A stretch of DNA of 64,000 nt from Haloplanus ruber (GTDB taxonomy: Archaea > Halobacteriota > Halobacteria > Halobacteriales > Haloferacaceae): NCBI RefSeq assembly GCF_024494725.1, contig NZ_JANHDK010000001.1:868001-932000 (forward strand). The letters are read 5' to 3'. Shown here one piece after another: positions 48,565-58,218 of the stretch; the stretch's first letter is position 1, and the number at the start of each line of letters is the position of its first letter. The notes under the pieces were generated by a model, which was not told the DNA's origin, searched no databases, and saw only the letters and a list, made by a program, of their open reading frames with translations. Made by a program: the position numbers and the translations under genes.

Positions 48565-50913
48565 CTATGCGAGGCGTTCGACGCCGGTAATCTCGAAGCG
48601 TGCCCCACCTTCCGGGCCAGACGTGACGCTGATCTCCCAGCCGTGGGCTTCGATCACGTCTCTGACGATTGCGAGTCCGAGTCCTGTCCCGTCCTGTGCC
48701 GTACTGTAGCCGGACTCGAAGACCTGTTCGCGCTCGTCCGCGGGGATGCCACGCCCGTCGTCGGCGACGTAGAACCCGTCGGGGAGCCTGCCGACCGTAA
48801 TCGTCAGGTCCGAAGAGTCGCTCGCGTCGCCGGAGGCCGACCGGCCGCTCGTCAGGCCGTGTTCCGCGCTACCGCCGGCTTCGCCGTCGTCCCGCGGAAT
48901 CGAGGATTCCGGGGTCCCACCGGACTCTGCTCGGCTGCCCGTGGGGCCGTGCTCGACGCTATTTCGAAACAGATTCTCGAACACCTGTTCCAGACGGCTC
49001 CCGTCGGCGCGGATCGTTCCGCCGACCTCGTGGTGCAGGGTGGCGTCATCGGTCGCCACGTTCCCCCAAGACCGGTCGATGACCGTCCGGAGCGACACGG
49101 GCGATAGCTCGACCTCACGCCGGTCGGTGAGCGTCAACAGGTCGTCGATCAGTTGGTTCATGCGGTCGAGTGCGTTCGACGCGCCCTCGAGGTCGTCGTG
49201 AGCGCAGTCACACGCCATGCGTGCGGTCTCGATCCGGCCGGCGGCGACGTTGAGTGGATTCCGGAGGTCGTGGGAGACGACGCTCGCAATTTCCTCCATA
49301 CGGTCGTGTTGCCGGCGCAGTTCCGCCTCGCGATCCACCCGGTCGCTGATGTCCCGGGCGGTCGACAGGATCGCCTCCTCGCCCCGGTAGGGAATCAGTG
49401 TGGAGTTCACCTCGACGGGGATTTGCTCGCCCGACCGCGCCTCGTGGACGGTGTCAAAGCGGATCGTCCCGTCCGTCGAGAGGGCGTCGAGGCGGTCGGT
49501 CTCGTCCGCCGGGTCCACGTTCGGGTCGATGTCCGGTGGCTTCATCGACAGGAGTTCCTCGCGGTCGTAGCCCAGTCGGTCGACGGCGGTGTCGCTCACA
49601 TTCTGGAAGAACTCTCCGGGCGTGCGGACGAAGACGGCGTCGGGGAACTCCTCGAACAGGGCGCGATACTCGGCCCGCGACTGTTCGAGTTCGCGTTGCT
49701 GGCGGCGCCGTTCGGTCACGTCGAGGAGCGTTCCCATGACCGCCGGCTCTCCTCGGTAGTCGATGCGTCCGCCGTGAACCTCGAACTCGATCTCGGTGCC
49801 GTCCTTTCGTGTCCCCCGAAGCGTGTACCGCAGGTCGTCGACGTCGCCGGTCTCCCGGTGTTCGAGATTTCGCCGGAGTGTGTCGTGATCTGCCTCGATC
49901 ACCACGTCGTACGGTGTCAACTCCGTCAGGAGCGTCTCCTGAGAGTAGCCGAACGTCTCGGCGAGGCGTGGGTTGACGTACTCGAACTCGCCGTCCTGGA
50001 TGAGATAGACGCCGACGAGATTCTGTTCGATCAGCCGCCGGTATTTGGCCTCCGACTCCGACAGCTCCGCGCGGATACGCAGGCGTTTGAGCGCGCTCGC
50101 CACGTCTTCACCGAGTTCCGCGAGGAAGTCGAGTTCGACCCCGTCGATAGCGTCCGGTTCCGCCGCGCCGGCCACGAGGAGACCGTACCGATCCTCGTCG
50201 GCGTCGAGGGGGACGGCGGCGACCGTCTCCGGACCGGCGTGGCCGGGATCGGTTCCCACCGCCGGCTCCCGGGTCGCTATCGCCCGGCGAACCGGCTCAC
50301 GGCCGTGATCGACGGCGTCGACCGGCTCACCGACCGCCGTCCGGATTGCCGTCGATCCGTCGTCGTCGGCAGCACCGATCCACGCGACGGTGTAGGGATC
50401 GGTGGCGACGAGATGCTCACAGGCCGCCCGCTCGGCGGCCGCCTCGTCGTCGGCTCGGATCAACTTCCCGTTGACGTCGCGTGCGACATCGCGAAGCGCT
50501 TCGAGCCGGGCGGCGCGTCGACTGCTGCGGCGTTTCATCACCGCCTGTTCGATCCGGTTGGCGAGCAGGGCGTAGCTGTCCGTGGCCGTCCCCTTCTGCA
50601 CGTAGTCGGTCGCCCCGGCGGAGATAGCGGCGCTCGCAATCTCCTCGCTTCCTTTCCCGGTGAAGAGGATGAACGGGAGATCCGGCCACCGCTCTCGGAC
50701 CGCCCGAAGAACGTCGAGTCCGTCCATCCCCGGCATCCCGTAATCACAGACGAGACAGTCGACAGACTTCGACGTGACCCGGTCGACGACCGCCGACGGC
50801 TCCGTCTCGGTCGACACGTCGAACCGGTCGCTTTCGCGCGCCAGCAATCGCGCGGCGACCGACGCGAGGTCCGCCGAGTCGTCGACCAGCAGAACCCGTA
50901 TCGTCTCCTCCAT
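48565..50913 (-). CDS. Hybrid sensor histidine kinase (REC-GAF-PAS-PAS-HisKA-HATPase)
   Basis: 782 aa from ATG 50913. Receiver (about 5-115, VLLVDDSADLASVAARLLA and phospho-Asp in CLVCDYGMPGMDG), GAF-like (about 140-270), PAS1 (about 280-400, YRRLIEQNLVGVYLIQDGEF), PAS2 (about 405-530, YRALFEEFPDAVFVRTPGEF). The HisKA box has EIASVVSHDLRNPLNVAAGR. The HATPase has NLFRNSVEHG, VADDGRGIPADEREQVFESG and GTGLGLAIVRDVIEAHGW. Soluble multi-domain kinase of the haloarchaeal type; signal unknown. The N-terminal receiver suggests it is itself a phosphorelay target. Confidence 0.93.
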   Translation of the reverse strand: MEETIRVLLVDDSADLASVAARLLARESDRFDVSTETEPSAVVDRVTSKSVDCLVCDYGMPGMDGLDVLRAVRERWPDLPFILFTGKGSEEIASAAISAGATDYVQKGTATDSYALLANRIEQAVMKRRSSRRAARLEALRDVARDVNGKLIRADDEAAAERAACEHLVATDPYTVAWIGAADDDGSTAIRTAVGEPVDAVDHGREPVRRAIATREPAVGTDPGHAGPETVAAVPLDADEDRYGLLVAGAAEPDAIDGVELDFLAELGEDVASALKRLRIRAELSESEAKYRRLIEQNLVGVYLIQDGEFEYVNPRLAETFGYSQETLLTELTPYDVVIEADHDTLRRNLEHRETGDVDDLRYTLRGTRKDGTEIEFEVHGGRIDYRGEPAVMGTLLDVTERRRQQRELEQSRAEYRALFEEFPDAVFVRTPGEFFQNVSDTAVDRLGYDREELLSMKPPDIDPNVDPADETDRLDALSTDGTIRFDTVHEARSGEQIPVEVNSTLIPYRGEEAILSTARDISDRVDREAELRRQHDRMEEIASVVSHDLRNPLNVAAGRIETARMACDCAHDDLEGASNALDRMNQLIDDLLTLTDRREVELSPVSLRTVIDRSWGNVATDDATLHHEVGGTIRADGSRLEQVFENLFRNSVEHGPTGSRAESGGTPESSIPRDDGEAGGSAEHGLTSGRSASGDASDSSDLTITVGRLPDGFYVADDGRGIPADEREQVFESGYSTAQDGTGLGLAIVRDVIEAHGWEISVTSGPEGGARFEITGVERLA

Positions 50914-50988
50914 TGACCCGTGCAAACGTCGGTGGCCGATACTATTGACACTTTGGGCCGGAATCCCACGGATCCCGGTCTTACGCCG

Positions 50989-52599
50989 TCAACGCGTGTA
51001 TCCGCGGTACCGGTTCAGTGCGTATCGGTATAAAATGGCCGACGGGAGCGCCGTCAGGAGCGCGAACGTGCCGGCCCCAGCCAAGAGAAGCGGCGAGAGT
51101 GATCCCTCGAGGCCGACCAGGACCAGCACCAGCCAGATCGACATTCCACCGAGGACGACGAAGGAGTAGCCGAGTAACACGAGCGTCGACGGAGCAACTG
51201 TCTCGGCGCCCCACAGTTCCCGGGGTTCGTAGATCGGATACGCACAGCCGAGGCCGAGCGCGAGGCCCGCGGCGGCGGGCGCGAGACCCAGGCCGAGGGC
51301 CGCGTATCCGAGGGCGACGGGCAGCGGCGTCCCGGCGGCGACGGTGGCGACGGGAACGAGGACGGCGACGGGCAAGCCGAGCGCGAGCCCGGCCGCGACC
51401 CGCCCTCGGAGGAGGGTCCGGGTCGGCGTCTCGACGAGTAACAGTAGCGGGAGATGCGGGCGGTCGTCGCCGAGGGGGTTCAGCCCGAACGTCGCGCCCG
51501 CGAGGTAGACGCCGACGGCCGTGCCCGTCCCCGCGAGAATCGACGCGAGAGCGCCGCCGTCGTTGCCGCTGGCCAGCGATCCCAGCACCGGCCCGGCGAG
51601 GAAGACGAGCATAAGCAGATGCGAGAGTTCCTGTGGGTGCCGAATCGCCCGCAGGAGGTGGCCCCAGGCGATCCGTCCACTTTGTCGCCACGCGAACGGG
51701 CGGGGCGGGGCGAACCCTGCGCCGCTTCCGGCGGCCGTCGTCGATCCCGAGGGCTGGGAACGGCCATCGTCCCCGAACCAGAGCGCATCGGCGCTTCGCT
51801 CGGCCGCCGCCAGACCAATCGGCGTCACCGCGAGCAATCCTGCGAGGACGGCGACAGCCGCCGGCGACACCCCGCCGTATAGGGGTGTGCCGACGAACGC
51901 GAGCGAGAGGTAGTCCGTCAGAGCGGGGACAGAGACGACTTCGAGGAGGCCAGCGACCGAGACGTCGCGCTCGACGAACGCGTGGGCGGCGACCTGCGAG
52001 AGGACGAACAGCCCGAGGAACCCGACGACGGCGCCGCCTTTCAGCAGGCGGCGGAGGGTCGGCAGACGGCGAAGGACACACAGCCCCGTGATCCCCAGCG
52101 CGTACCCGCAGACGGCGGTACAGGCGAGCAAGGGGAGCACGAGGACACCGGCGGTCAGCGGGAGCGTCGGCGCCCCTAGGCCGGCGGCGAACGCCACGAC
52201 CAGCGCCGCGATGGGGAGGCCAAACCAGAGGGCCAGGCGACCGAGTTCGGCGAGGACAAGGCCGATCACCACTGCCCGTGGGTGGACGGTCGTCAACAGG
52301 AGTTCCTCGGCATCGACGCCACCGAGGCGCTCCATCGTGCGAAGCGTCGCCAGCGCTAGCAGTCCGACGGGGAGAGTCACCGCCACGGGGTCGAGATACG
52401 GCACTGCAGTGGCGGTCCGCACGCTCTGCCCCGCCGCGTAGGCGGCCGGAAGGGTGACGACGAGTTGGCCACCGAAAAACAGCACCGCGACGGCGAGACC
52501 GAGGAGTCGGCGGGCGTCACGGGTGTAGCCACGCACGCTACGGACGAACTCCGCCCGCCCGATGCGACACCCGTGGCGGAGGTCACGGCGGTGGCTCAT
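50989..52599 (-). CDS. ABC-2-type exporter membrane protein
   Basis: 536 aa with about twelve hydrophobic segments and no recognised soluble domain. It starts MSHRRDLRHGCRIGRAEF, and the first membrane helix is LLGLAVAVLFFGGQLVVTL. Its start overlaps the stop of an ABC ATPase gene by 4 bp, which identifies it as the permease partner. Sequence is divergent from well-known exporters, so the substrate is unknown. Confidence 0.82.
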   Translation of the reverse strand: MSHRRDLRHGCRIGRAEFVRSVRGYTRDARRLLGLAVAVLFFGGQLVVTLPAAYAAGQSVRTATAVPYLDPVAVTLPVGLLALATLRTMERLGGVDAEELLLTTVHPRAVVIGLVLAELGRLALWFGLPIAALVVAFAAGLGAPTLPLTAGVLVLPLLACTAVCGYALGITGLCVLRRLPTLRRLLKGGAVVGFLGLFVLSQVAAHAFVERDVSVAGLLEVVSVPALTDYLSLAFVGTPLYGGVSPAAVAVLAGLLAVTPIGLAAAERSADALWFGDDGRSQPSGSTTAAGSGAGFAPPRPFAWRQSGRIAWGHLLRAIRHPQELSHLLMLVFLAGPVLGSLASGNDGGALASILAGTGTAVGVYLAGATFGLNPLGDDRPHLPLLLLVETPTRTLLRGRVAAGLALGLPVAVLVPVATVAAGTPLPVALGYAALGLGLAPAAAGLALGLGCAYPIYEPRELWGAETVAPSTLVLLGYSFVVLGGMSIWLVLVLVGLEGSLSPLLLAGAGTFALLTALPSAILYRYALNRYRGYTR

Positions 52600-53378
52600 T
52601 CGCCGCCCTCGACCGGGTCGTCACCGCCGGTGACGGCGAGGAAGGCATCTTCGAGCGTCTCCGACTCGGCGCCGGCGGCCGCGCGGTCCGTCAGGTCCGC
52701 CGGCGGCCCTTCGGCGACGAGGCGGCCCTCGAAGAGGACCCCAACCGTGTCGGCCACCGCCTCAACCACCGGAAGGATGTGCGTCGAGAGGAAGACGGTC
52801 GTGCCGTCGTCGGCAAAGTCGGTGATCGACTCGCGGATGCGCCGCGCGGCCCGGGGGTCGAGGCCGCTCGTCGGCTCGTCGAGAAAGAGGACGTCGGGGT
52901 CGTGGAGGACACTTTGGACGAACGCCGTCTTGCGTTTCATCCCCTTGGAGTACGAGCCGATGCGTTTCGCGGCGTCCTCGCGTAACTCGAAGCGGTCGAG
53001 GTAGGCGTCGATCCGCTCGTCGGCCGTCTCCGGCGGGATGTCCCGGAGGTCGGCGACGTAGTCGAGTTGCTCGCGTGCGCTGAACTCCTCGTAGAGCGGT
53101 GGCGTCTCGGGAAGATAGCCAACCTGTGAGACCAGTTCGCGGCGGTCAGCGACGGGCGTTCCACAGACGCGGGCCTCGCCGTCGGTAGGTTTCGTGAGCC
53201 CAGTCAACAGCCGCATGGTCGTCGTCTTCCCGGCTCCGTTGGGGCCGAGAAAGCCGTAGACGGTGCCCGAGGGGAGAGACAGTGACACGCCGTCGAGGGC
53301 GAGTTCGTCGCCGTATCGCTTCCGCAGGTCGGTCGCCTCGACGGCCGGCTGAGCGCCGGGGGAGTGAGTGGAGGGCAT
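52596..53378 (-). CDS. ABC exporter ATP-binding protein
   Basis: 260 aa. Walker [21 protein letters not shown] (about residue 43), the Q-loop VGYLPETPPLYEE, signature GSYSKGMKRKTAFVQSVLHD (about 137), Walker B DVLFLDEPTSGLDP and the switch His in TVFLSTHILPVVE. This is the ABC-2 (CcmA/NatA-like) exporter class. Operon with the downstream permease (4-bp overlap). Confidence 0.92.
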   Translation of the reverse strand: MPSTHSPGAQPAVEATDLRKRYGDELALDGVSLSLPSGTVYGFLGPNGAGKTTTMRLLTGLTKPTDGEARVCGTPVADRRELVSQVGYLPETPPLYEEFSAREQLDYVADLRDIPPETADERIDAYLDRFELREDAAKRIGSYSKGMKRKTAFVQSVLHDPDVLFLDEPTSGLDPRAARRIRESITDFADDGTTVFLSTHILPVVEAVADTVGVLFEGRLVAEGPPADLTDRAAAGAESETLEDAFLAVTGGDDPVEGGE

Positions 53379-53480
53379 CGCCTCGACTACCGGTCGACGC
53401 CCTCCTATACGTTACGACGGCAGGACGGTCCGCCGGAGACGAGGGATACACTCAAGCCCACCGCGGCCGGAAGGCAGGCC

Positions 53481-53933
53481 GTGTACGAACGGGTACTCGT
53501 CCCCACGGATGGAAGCGACACCGCGGCGGCGGCGGCCGACCACGCGGTCGGGATCGCACAGGCCGAGGGCGCGACGATACACGCGCTCTACGTCGCCGAC
53601 GTGCGGATGAGCCCGATCAGCACCGGGATGGGCCGCGAAGCGGTGTGTGATCTGCTGGAGCGATCTGACGAACGACCGCTCGAAGCGATCTGTACCCGGG
53701 CGGCGGCCGCGAACGTGCCGGTCGTCGAAGCAGTGCGGGTCGGCGTCCCACACGAGGCCATCGGCGCCTACGTCGACGATCACGACATCGACCTCGTCGT
53801 GATGGGGACCCACGGTCGGACGGGGCTGCGACGCGGCCTCCTCGGAAGCGTTACCGAGCGTGTCCTCCGGCGCGTCGACGCCCCGGTCGTGACCGTCAGG
53901 GAGCGTGCCGACGACGCCGCAGGCCAGTCGTAA
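53481..53933 (+). CDS. Universal stress protein UspA
   Basis: 150 aa from GTG 53481 (VYERVLVPTDGSDTAAAAAD); the long upstream extension does not look coding. Single Usp domain with the ATP loop VVMGTHGRTGLRRGLLGSVTERVL. Cytoplasmic stress protein. It stands alone, divergent from the ABC exporter genes. Confidence 0.9.
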   Translation: MYERVLVPTDGSDTAAAAADHAVGIAQAEGATIHALYVADVRMSPISTGMGREAVCDLLERSDERPLEAICTRAAAANVPVVEAVRVGVPHEAIGAYVDDHDIDLVVMGTHGRTGLRRGLLGSVTERVLRRVDAPVVTVRERADDAAGQS

Positions 53934-54035
53934 GCTGTCGCTGCGACGGCGCGGCCGGGCAAGTCGACGACTGGTCGCGACGGCACCGCCGTGAAGACGG
54001 CAACCCTTTTCGGCATGGCTCGTGAATCCGCTCGC

Positions 54036-54446
54036 ATGGCAGACGACACCGACGAGTCCGAGACAGCGGATGGCGAGGCCGACGCGGACGGCGAGGAGAA
54101 ATCCTTCCGCGAGCGCGTCGAGGAGATTCGCGAGCGCCGCGCCGAGGAACGCGAGGAAGGCGAGCGGCCCGACCCCGAGGAGATGATGGGCGGCGGGGGC
54201 GAGGGCGGCAACCCCTTCGCACAGATGATGAGCGGCATGATGGGCGGCGGCGGCCCGCCGGGGATGGGCGGTGGCCCGCCGGGGATGGGCGGCGGCGGCC
54301 CGCCCGGCATGGGCGGTGGCGGCGGCCGCGAGGAGGAATCGGTCGGGAACGAGGAACTCGTGCGCGAGGTCCGACAGCTTAGAGACGAGGTGCGCGACGC
54401 CACCCGACAGCTTCAGCGGATCGCACAGGCGCTCGAAGACGACTGA
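54036..54446 (+). CDS. Gly/Met/Pro-repeat coiled-coil protein, 136 aa
   Basis: Start ATG 54036, with a TATA-like CCCTTTT at about 54004-54010. The N-terminal 45 residues are an acidic charged helix (KSFRERVEEIRERRAEEREE). The centre (about 55-92) has three GGPPGMGG units and a preceding MMSGMMGGG. The C-terminus is a coiled coil (LVREVRQLRDEVRDATRQLQ). The low-complexity centre with helices at both ends suggests a self-assembling or chaperone-related protein, but I do not recognise the family. Confidence 0.8.
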   Translation: MADDTDESETADGEADADGEEKSFRERVEEIRERRAEEREEGERPDPEEMMGGGGEGGNPFAQMMSGMMGGGGPPGMGGGPPGMGGGGPPGMGGGGGREEESVGNEELVREVRQLRDEVRDATRQLQRIAQALEDD

Positions 54447-54459
54447 CGGCGGCCCGTTC

Positions 54460-55563
54460 TCAGCTGACGCGGTCGTAGACGTCTTCGAGGCGGTCGACCG
54501 CTCGGTCGACCCCGTGTCGCTCCCGCACCGCGAGACACGTCTCTCCCAACCGGTCGCGCTCGGCGAGAGTCCGTCGAACCGCACCGCGGAGCGCCGCCAC
54601 GTCACCCGTCGCGAAGTGATACCCGGTTTCGCCGTCTACGACGGTGTCCGCGAGGGCGCCGTCGTCGGCGCCGACGACCGGCGTCCCACAGGCGTTAGCC
54701 TCCAAGGCGACGAGCCCCTGTGTCTCGACCGGACTCGGGAAGACAAAGGCATCGAGGGCGCTGTAGAACGCGGGGAGTTCTTCCCGGTCCAGAAAGCCAA
54801 GGAATCGGGCGTCGACCCCTCGCTCGGTTGTTCGGGCTTCGAGATCGGCGCGGGCCGGGCCGTCGCCGCCGAAGACGACCGTCGCGTCTAGCTCCGTCGC
54901 GGCGTCGACAACGTCGGCGAGGCGCTTCTCGTAGCCGTGGCGACCGGTGTAGCCGATCAGCGTGTCGGCGTCGTCGAGACCGTGGCGGGCGAGGAAGGGG
55001 GTGGGATCGACCCGCCGAAACCGCTCCGTGTCGATGCCGTTCGGGACGATTGTCACCGGCGTGGAGACCCCCACCTCGTCGACGAGGTGGGCGGCCGTCG
55101 CGTCGCTCGGCGCGACGACGGCGTCGGCCCGGTTGAGGAACCACCGCTCGTACCGCTCGCTCACCCGTTCGACGAGGGTCTCGACCGTCTCACCCGGCGC
55201 CACGTAGTCGGCGTACTCCGCGCTCGGCGTGTGATACGAGGCGACGAGGGGCCGGTCACGTCTGTTCGCGAGACGGAGTCCCGCGAGGCCCACCGCGAAG
55301 GGAGTGTGAGCGTGGACGACGTCGACGTCGCGAACCCGGCGTGGAATCCAGGGGACGCCGAGGCGAAAGCCCGGGTAGAACGGAAAGGGAAGGCTCCGCA
55401 CGGGATACTCGCCGGCACGAGCGGCGTATCCGTCGGTTCGCGGATACACCACGTCCATGCGGCCGCCGCGGTCGGCCCAGCGGTCGCGCCAGGTCTGGAC
55501 CGTGTAGGTGACGCCGTTGACCGTGGGCAGGTAGGTGTCGGTGAAGGCGGCGACCGAACGCAT
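54460..55563 (-). CDS. Glycosyltransferase family 4 enzyme
   Basis: 367 aa. GT-B fold: N-terminal AAFTDTYLPTVNGVTYTVQ, a middle YTGRHGYEKRLADVVDA, and donor-binding FPSPVETQGLVALEANACG, the EX7E motif of GT4 enzymes. It transfers a sugar from a nucleotide sugar, probably for lipid or S-layer glycans. A second GT4 gene lies 24 bp upstream on the same strand, likely in one operon. Confidence 0.92.
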   Translation of the reverse strand: MRSVAAFTDTYLPTVNGVTYTVQTWRDRWADRGGRMDVVYPRTDGYAARAGEYPVRSLPFPFYPGFRLGVPWIPRRVRDVDVVHAHTPFAVGLAGLRLANRRDRPLVASYHTPSAEYADYVAPGETVETLVERVSERYERWFLNRADAVVAPSDATAAHLVDEVGVSTPVTIVPNGIDTERFRRVDPTPFLARHGLDDADTLIGYTGRHGYEKRLADVVDAATELDATVVFGGDGPARADLEARTTERGVDARFLGFLDREELPAFYSALDAFVFPSPVETQGLVALEANACGTPVVGADDGALADTVVDGETGYHFATGDVAALRGAVRRTLAERDRLGETCLAVRERHGVDRAVDRLEDVYDRVS

Positions 55564-55587
55564 TGCCAGCGGTTCAACGAGGAGCGG

Positions 55588-56682
55588 TTAATCGCTTGTG
55601 ACTTCGGTCTGGACGTCCCGATAGGCGTCGCGGAGTCGCTCACCCACCCGCGACAGCGAGTGCTCGGCCGCCGTCTCCGCTGCGTTCTCGCCGAGGCGGT
55701 CCCGCAGGTCGGGGTCGTCGGCCAGGCGGTCCAGTGCCGCGCGAAACTCCGCGCGAGTCGAACATTTCAGGCAGTCGTGTTCGTGCGTGTAGAACTCCTC
55801 GAAGACGGGGATATCGCGCAGAACGACGGGCTTCCCGCAGGCCATCGCCTCCAAGACGGCGATGCCCTGGTTCTCGGCTTTCGTCGGGAAACAGTAGACG
55901 TCGCCGGCGGCGAAGGCGCCGCGCTTGTCGTCGACCCAGCCCGTGAACGTGACGTTTTCTGGTGGGTTTCGGACCCAGCGACGCACCGTCTCGGACGCCT
56001 GTGGCCCGGTGTCGTAGGGGCCGAACCACGCGAACTCGTAGTCGGTCGTCTCGGCGAGGCGACAGAAGGTGGTGAGTCCCTTACGCTCGAAGACGTTGCC
56101 GACGGCGAAAACGACCAAGCCCTCTAGGTCGAAGCGGTCGCGATACTCGCCGCGAAGGGACTCGAAGCCGGACAGGGAGTCGATGTCGACGCCGTTGGTG
56201 ATCGAGCGGATCGGCGCCCGCACCGGGTAGGACTCGAGGATGCGCTTCGTGTACGCGCTGGGACAGAGCACGAGGTCGGCCTGTGAGTAGAACCACCGGA
56301 GATAGCGTCCGAGCGGACGGGCGAGGTAGGTCGACCCGCGGAAGCTCTCAGCAAAGTCCTCGCGTGTGACGTGGGCGTGAAGCACCAGCGGCGTTCCCGT
56401 CCGTTTCGCGTGGCGGGCCACCGTGATCGATCCCGGTCCGATCATGTTGCAGTGTGCGACATCGTACGACCGGAAGGCGTCACCGCCGCGGAGCGCGGCG
56501 CCGAGGGCTTGGGGCGGGGAGCCGCCGGTCCACGGCGACGTGAGCACCGAGACGTCCGTCGTCGCCAAGGCGGCGCGCTGCTGGTCGGCGGCGGTCCCGA
56601 TCCCGCTCCGGTCGAGGCGATCCGCCAGTTCGAGGTAGTTCAACACCCGCACGAGAGCCGATTGCGCGGTGACCGGTTTCAC
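55588..56682 (-). CDS. Glycosyltransferase family 4 enzyme
   Basis: 364 aa from GTG 56682; the 69-residue Arg-rich upstream extension would run into the divergent rnp4 gene. GT-B pattern: HCNMIGPGSITVARHAKRTG, then AVGNVFERKGLTTFCRLAE, and CFPTKAENQGIAVLEAMACG (EX7E). Co-directional with the next GT4 gene. Together they could extend one glycan. Acceptors are unknown. Confidence 0.9.
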   Translation of the reverse strand: MKPVTAQSALVRVLNYLELADRLDRSGIGTAADQQRAALATTDVSVLTSPWTGGSPPQALGAALRGGDAFRSYDVAHCNMIGPGSITVARHAKRTGTPLVLHAHVTREDFAESFRGSTYLARPLGRYLRWFYSQADLVLCPSAYTKRILESYPVRAPIRSITNGVDIDSLSGFESLRGEYRDRFDLEGLVVFAVGNVFERKGLTTFCRLAETTDYEFAWFGPYDTGPQASETVRRWVRNPPENVTFTGWVDDKRGAFAAGDVYCFPTKAENQGIAVLEAMACGKPVVLRDIPVFEEFYTHEHDCLKCSTRAEFRAALDRLADDPDLRDRLGENAAETAAEHSLSRVGERLRDAYRDVQTEVTSD

Positions 56683-56731
56683 GCTACCGGTCTGTCGGAA
56701 GTCCTTTGCCACCGCCCGACCGGGTTCGCGT

Positions 56732-57007
56732 ATGGGCATCGCCGCGGAGCGGATCGACCGACTGGCCACGCTCGCCCGAGAGGCCGTCACAGCGGGTGAG
56801 ACCGACCGCGCCCGGCGGTACGTCCGCCTGGCCCGCCGAATCGCCGAGCGTAACCGCCTCACGCTCCCGCGGTCGTTCCGGCGGTTCACCTGCGACGCCT
56901 GTGACGCCTACCTCCGGCCGGGGCGAAACGCGCGCGTCCGGCTAGCGGACGGGCACGTCGTCGTCCGGTGTGACTGCGGGGCGACGGCTCGCTACCCCTA
57001 CGAATGA
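56732..57007 (+). CDS. rnp4: RNase P protein component 4 (Rpp21/Rpr2 family)
   Basis: 91 aa from ATG 56732. An N-terminal helical pair (RYVRLARRIAERNRLTLPRS) is followed by a zinc ribbon with C-x2-C (FTCDACDAYL) and C-x-C (VRCDCGATARYPY). It supports tRNA 5' maturation by RNase P RNA. Downstream, separated by 72 nt, is a YhbY-type RNA-binding gene, a common archaeal neighbour. Confidence 0.93.
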   Translation: MGIAAERIDRLATLAREAVTAGETDRARRYVRLARRIAERNRLTLPRSFRRFTCDACDAYLRPGRNARVRLADGHVVVRCDCGATARYPYE

Positions 57008-57079
57008 TGGCAGGTCAGCGTGTCTCTCGGCCGCCCCGTTAATATAAACTTTCAAACCGATCCGGAGTCAGTGGAGGGT

Positions 57080-57328
57080 ATGGATACGCAAGCGTTGCGC
57101 AAGCGGGCCCACGACCTAGACGTGACCCTGTGGGTCGGCAAGGGGGGCGTCGACCCCGTCGTCGACGAGTGTGACGATCAACTGAAAGGCGAGGATCTGG
57201 TGAAGGTGAAGTTCCTGCGCTCGGCGCAGGGCGGGACCGACGTCGAATCGCTGGCGGCCGACCTCGCGGAGCGGACGAACGCGGCCGTCGTCGAGACGCG
57301 GGGCAACACGGCCGTGCTGTACCGATGA
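57080..57328 (+). CDS. YhbY/CRM-domain RNA-binding protein
   Basis: 82 aa from ATG 57080. The CRM fold has the conserved WVGKGGVDPVVDECDDQL (GxxG loop), then LVKVKFLRSAQGG and VVETRGNTAVLYR. CRM proteins bind rRNA precursors or group II introns. The TATA TTAATATAAA (57038-57047) predicts a start about 10 nt before the ATG. It overlaps mscS by 4 bp. Confidence 0.9.
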   Translation: MDTQALRKRAHDLDVTLWVGKGGVDPVVDECDDQLKGEDLVKVKFLRSAQGGTDVESLAADLAERTNAAVVETRGNTAVLYR

Positions 57329-58218
57329 CCGTGGCCGCGGTTCCGCTGCAGAACGGGGCGCTCGCGGAGCTTCTCTCCCGGGGTGGCGTGCCATACGCCG
57401 ACGCCATCGGCTCGGCCATCGTCTTCGTCGTCGTCCTCGCCGCCGTCTACGTGATCGGACGGACGGTACTTCTGCCGCTGGTGGACCGGATCATGGATCG
57501 GCGGGGGTTGGATCGGCACACCCGCCGGCCGCTCAAGAAACTCACACTCCTGCTGGTGGTGTTTGCGGGGGTCGCCGTCGCGTTCGGCATGGCCGGCTAC
57601 GGCGACTTCCTGCAGTCGTTGGCGACCGTTGCCGCCGCGGCGACGCTCGCCATCGGCTTTGCCATGCAGGATGTCATCGCCAACTTCGTCGCCGGCGTCT
57701 TCATCTTCACGGACAAGCCGTTCAGGATCGGTGACTGGATCGAGTGGGACGGCAACTCGGGCATCGTCGAGGACATTAGCTTCCGTGTCTCACGGGTGCG
57801 GACCTTCGACAACGAACTCCTGACGGTTCCCAACTCCCACCTCACCGACGGCGTGATCAAAAATCCCGTCGCCAAGGGCCAGTTGCGCCTGCAGGTCCCG
57901 TTCGGCATCGGCTACGACGACGACATCGAGCGCGCAAACGAGATCATCCTCGAGGAGGCCAACGCCCACCCCGACATCCTCGAAGAGCCGGCGCCGTCGG
58001 TACGCCTGACCGAACTCGGCGACTCCTCGGTCGTGCTCAAATCGCGGGTCTGGATCGACGACCCCAGCCGCTCCGATTTCGTCAAGACCCGCGGGGAGTA
58101 CGTCACCAGCGTCAAGAAGCGCTTCGACGAGGCGGACATCAACATCCCCTATCCGAACCGCACCCTCGGCGGATCGCTCGACCTCGGCGGCGTCGACGAA
58201 ACCGTCGTCTCGGACTAG
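57325..58218 (+). CDS. mscS: MscS-family mechanosensitive channel
   Basis: 297 aa. Three N-terminal helices. The pore-lining TM3 has LATVAAAATLAIGFAMQDVIANFVAG, read as the Gly/Ala-rich pore then QDVIANF. The MscS beta domain follows (FIFTDKPFRIGDWIEWDG, then VRTFDNELLTVPNS). It releases osmolytes at hypo-osmotic shock, which fits a halophile. Translationally coupled to the YhbY gene. Confidence 0.93.
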   Translation: MTVAAVPLQNGALAELLSRGGVPYADAIGSAIVFVVVLAAVYVIGRTVLLPLVDRIMDRRGLDRHTRRPLKKLTLLLVVFAGVAVAFGMAGYGDFLQSLATVAAAATLAIGFAMQDVIANFVAGVFIFTDKPFRIGDWIEWDGNSGIVEDISFRVSRVRTFDNELLTVPNSHLTDGVIKNPVAKGQLRLQVPFGIGYDDDIERANEIILEEANAHPDILEEPAPSVRLTELGDSSVVLKSRVWIDDPSRSDFVKTRGEYVTSVKKRFDEADINIPYPNRTLGGSLDLGGVDETVVSD

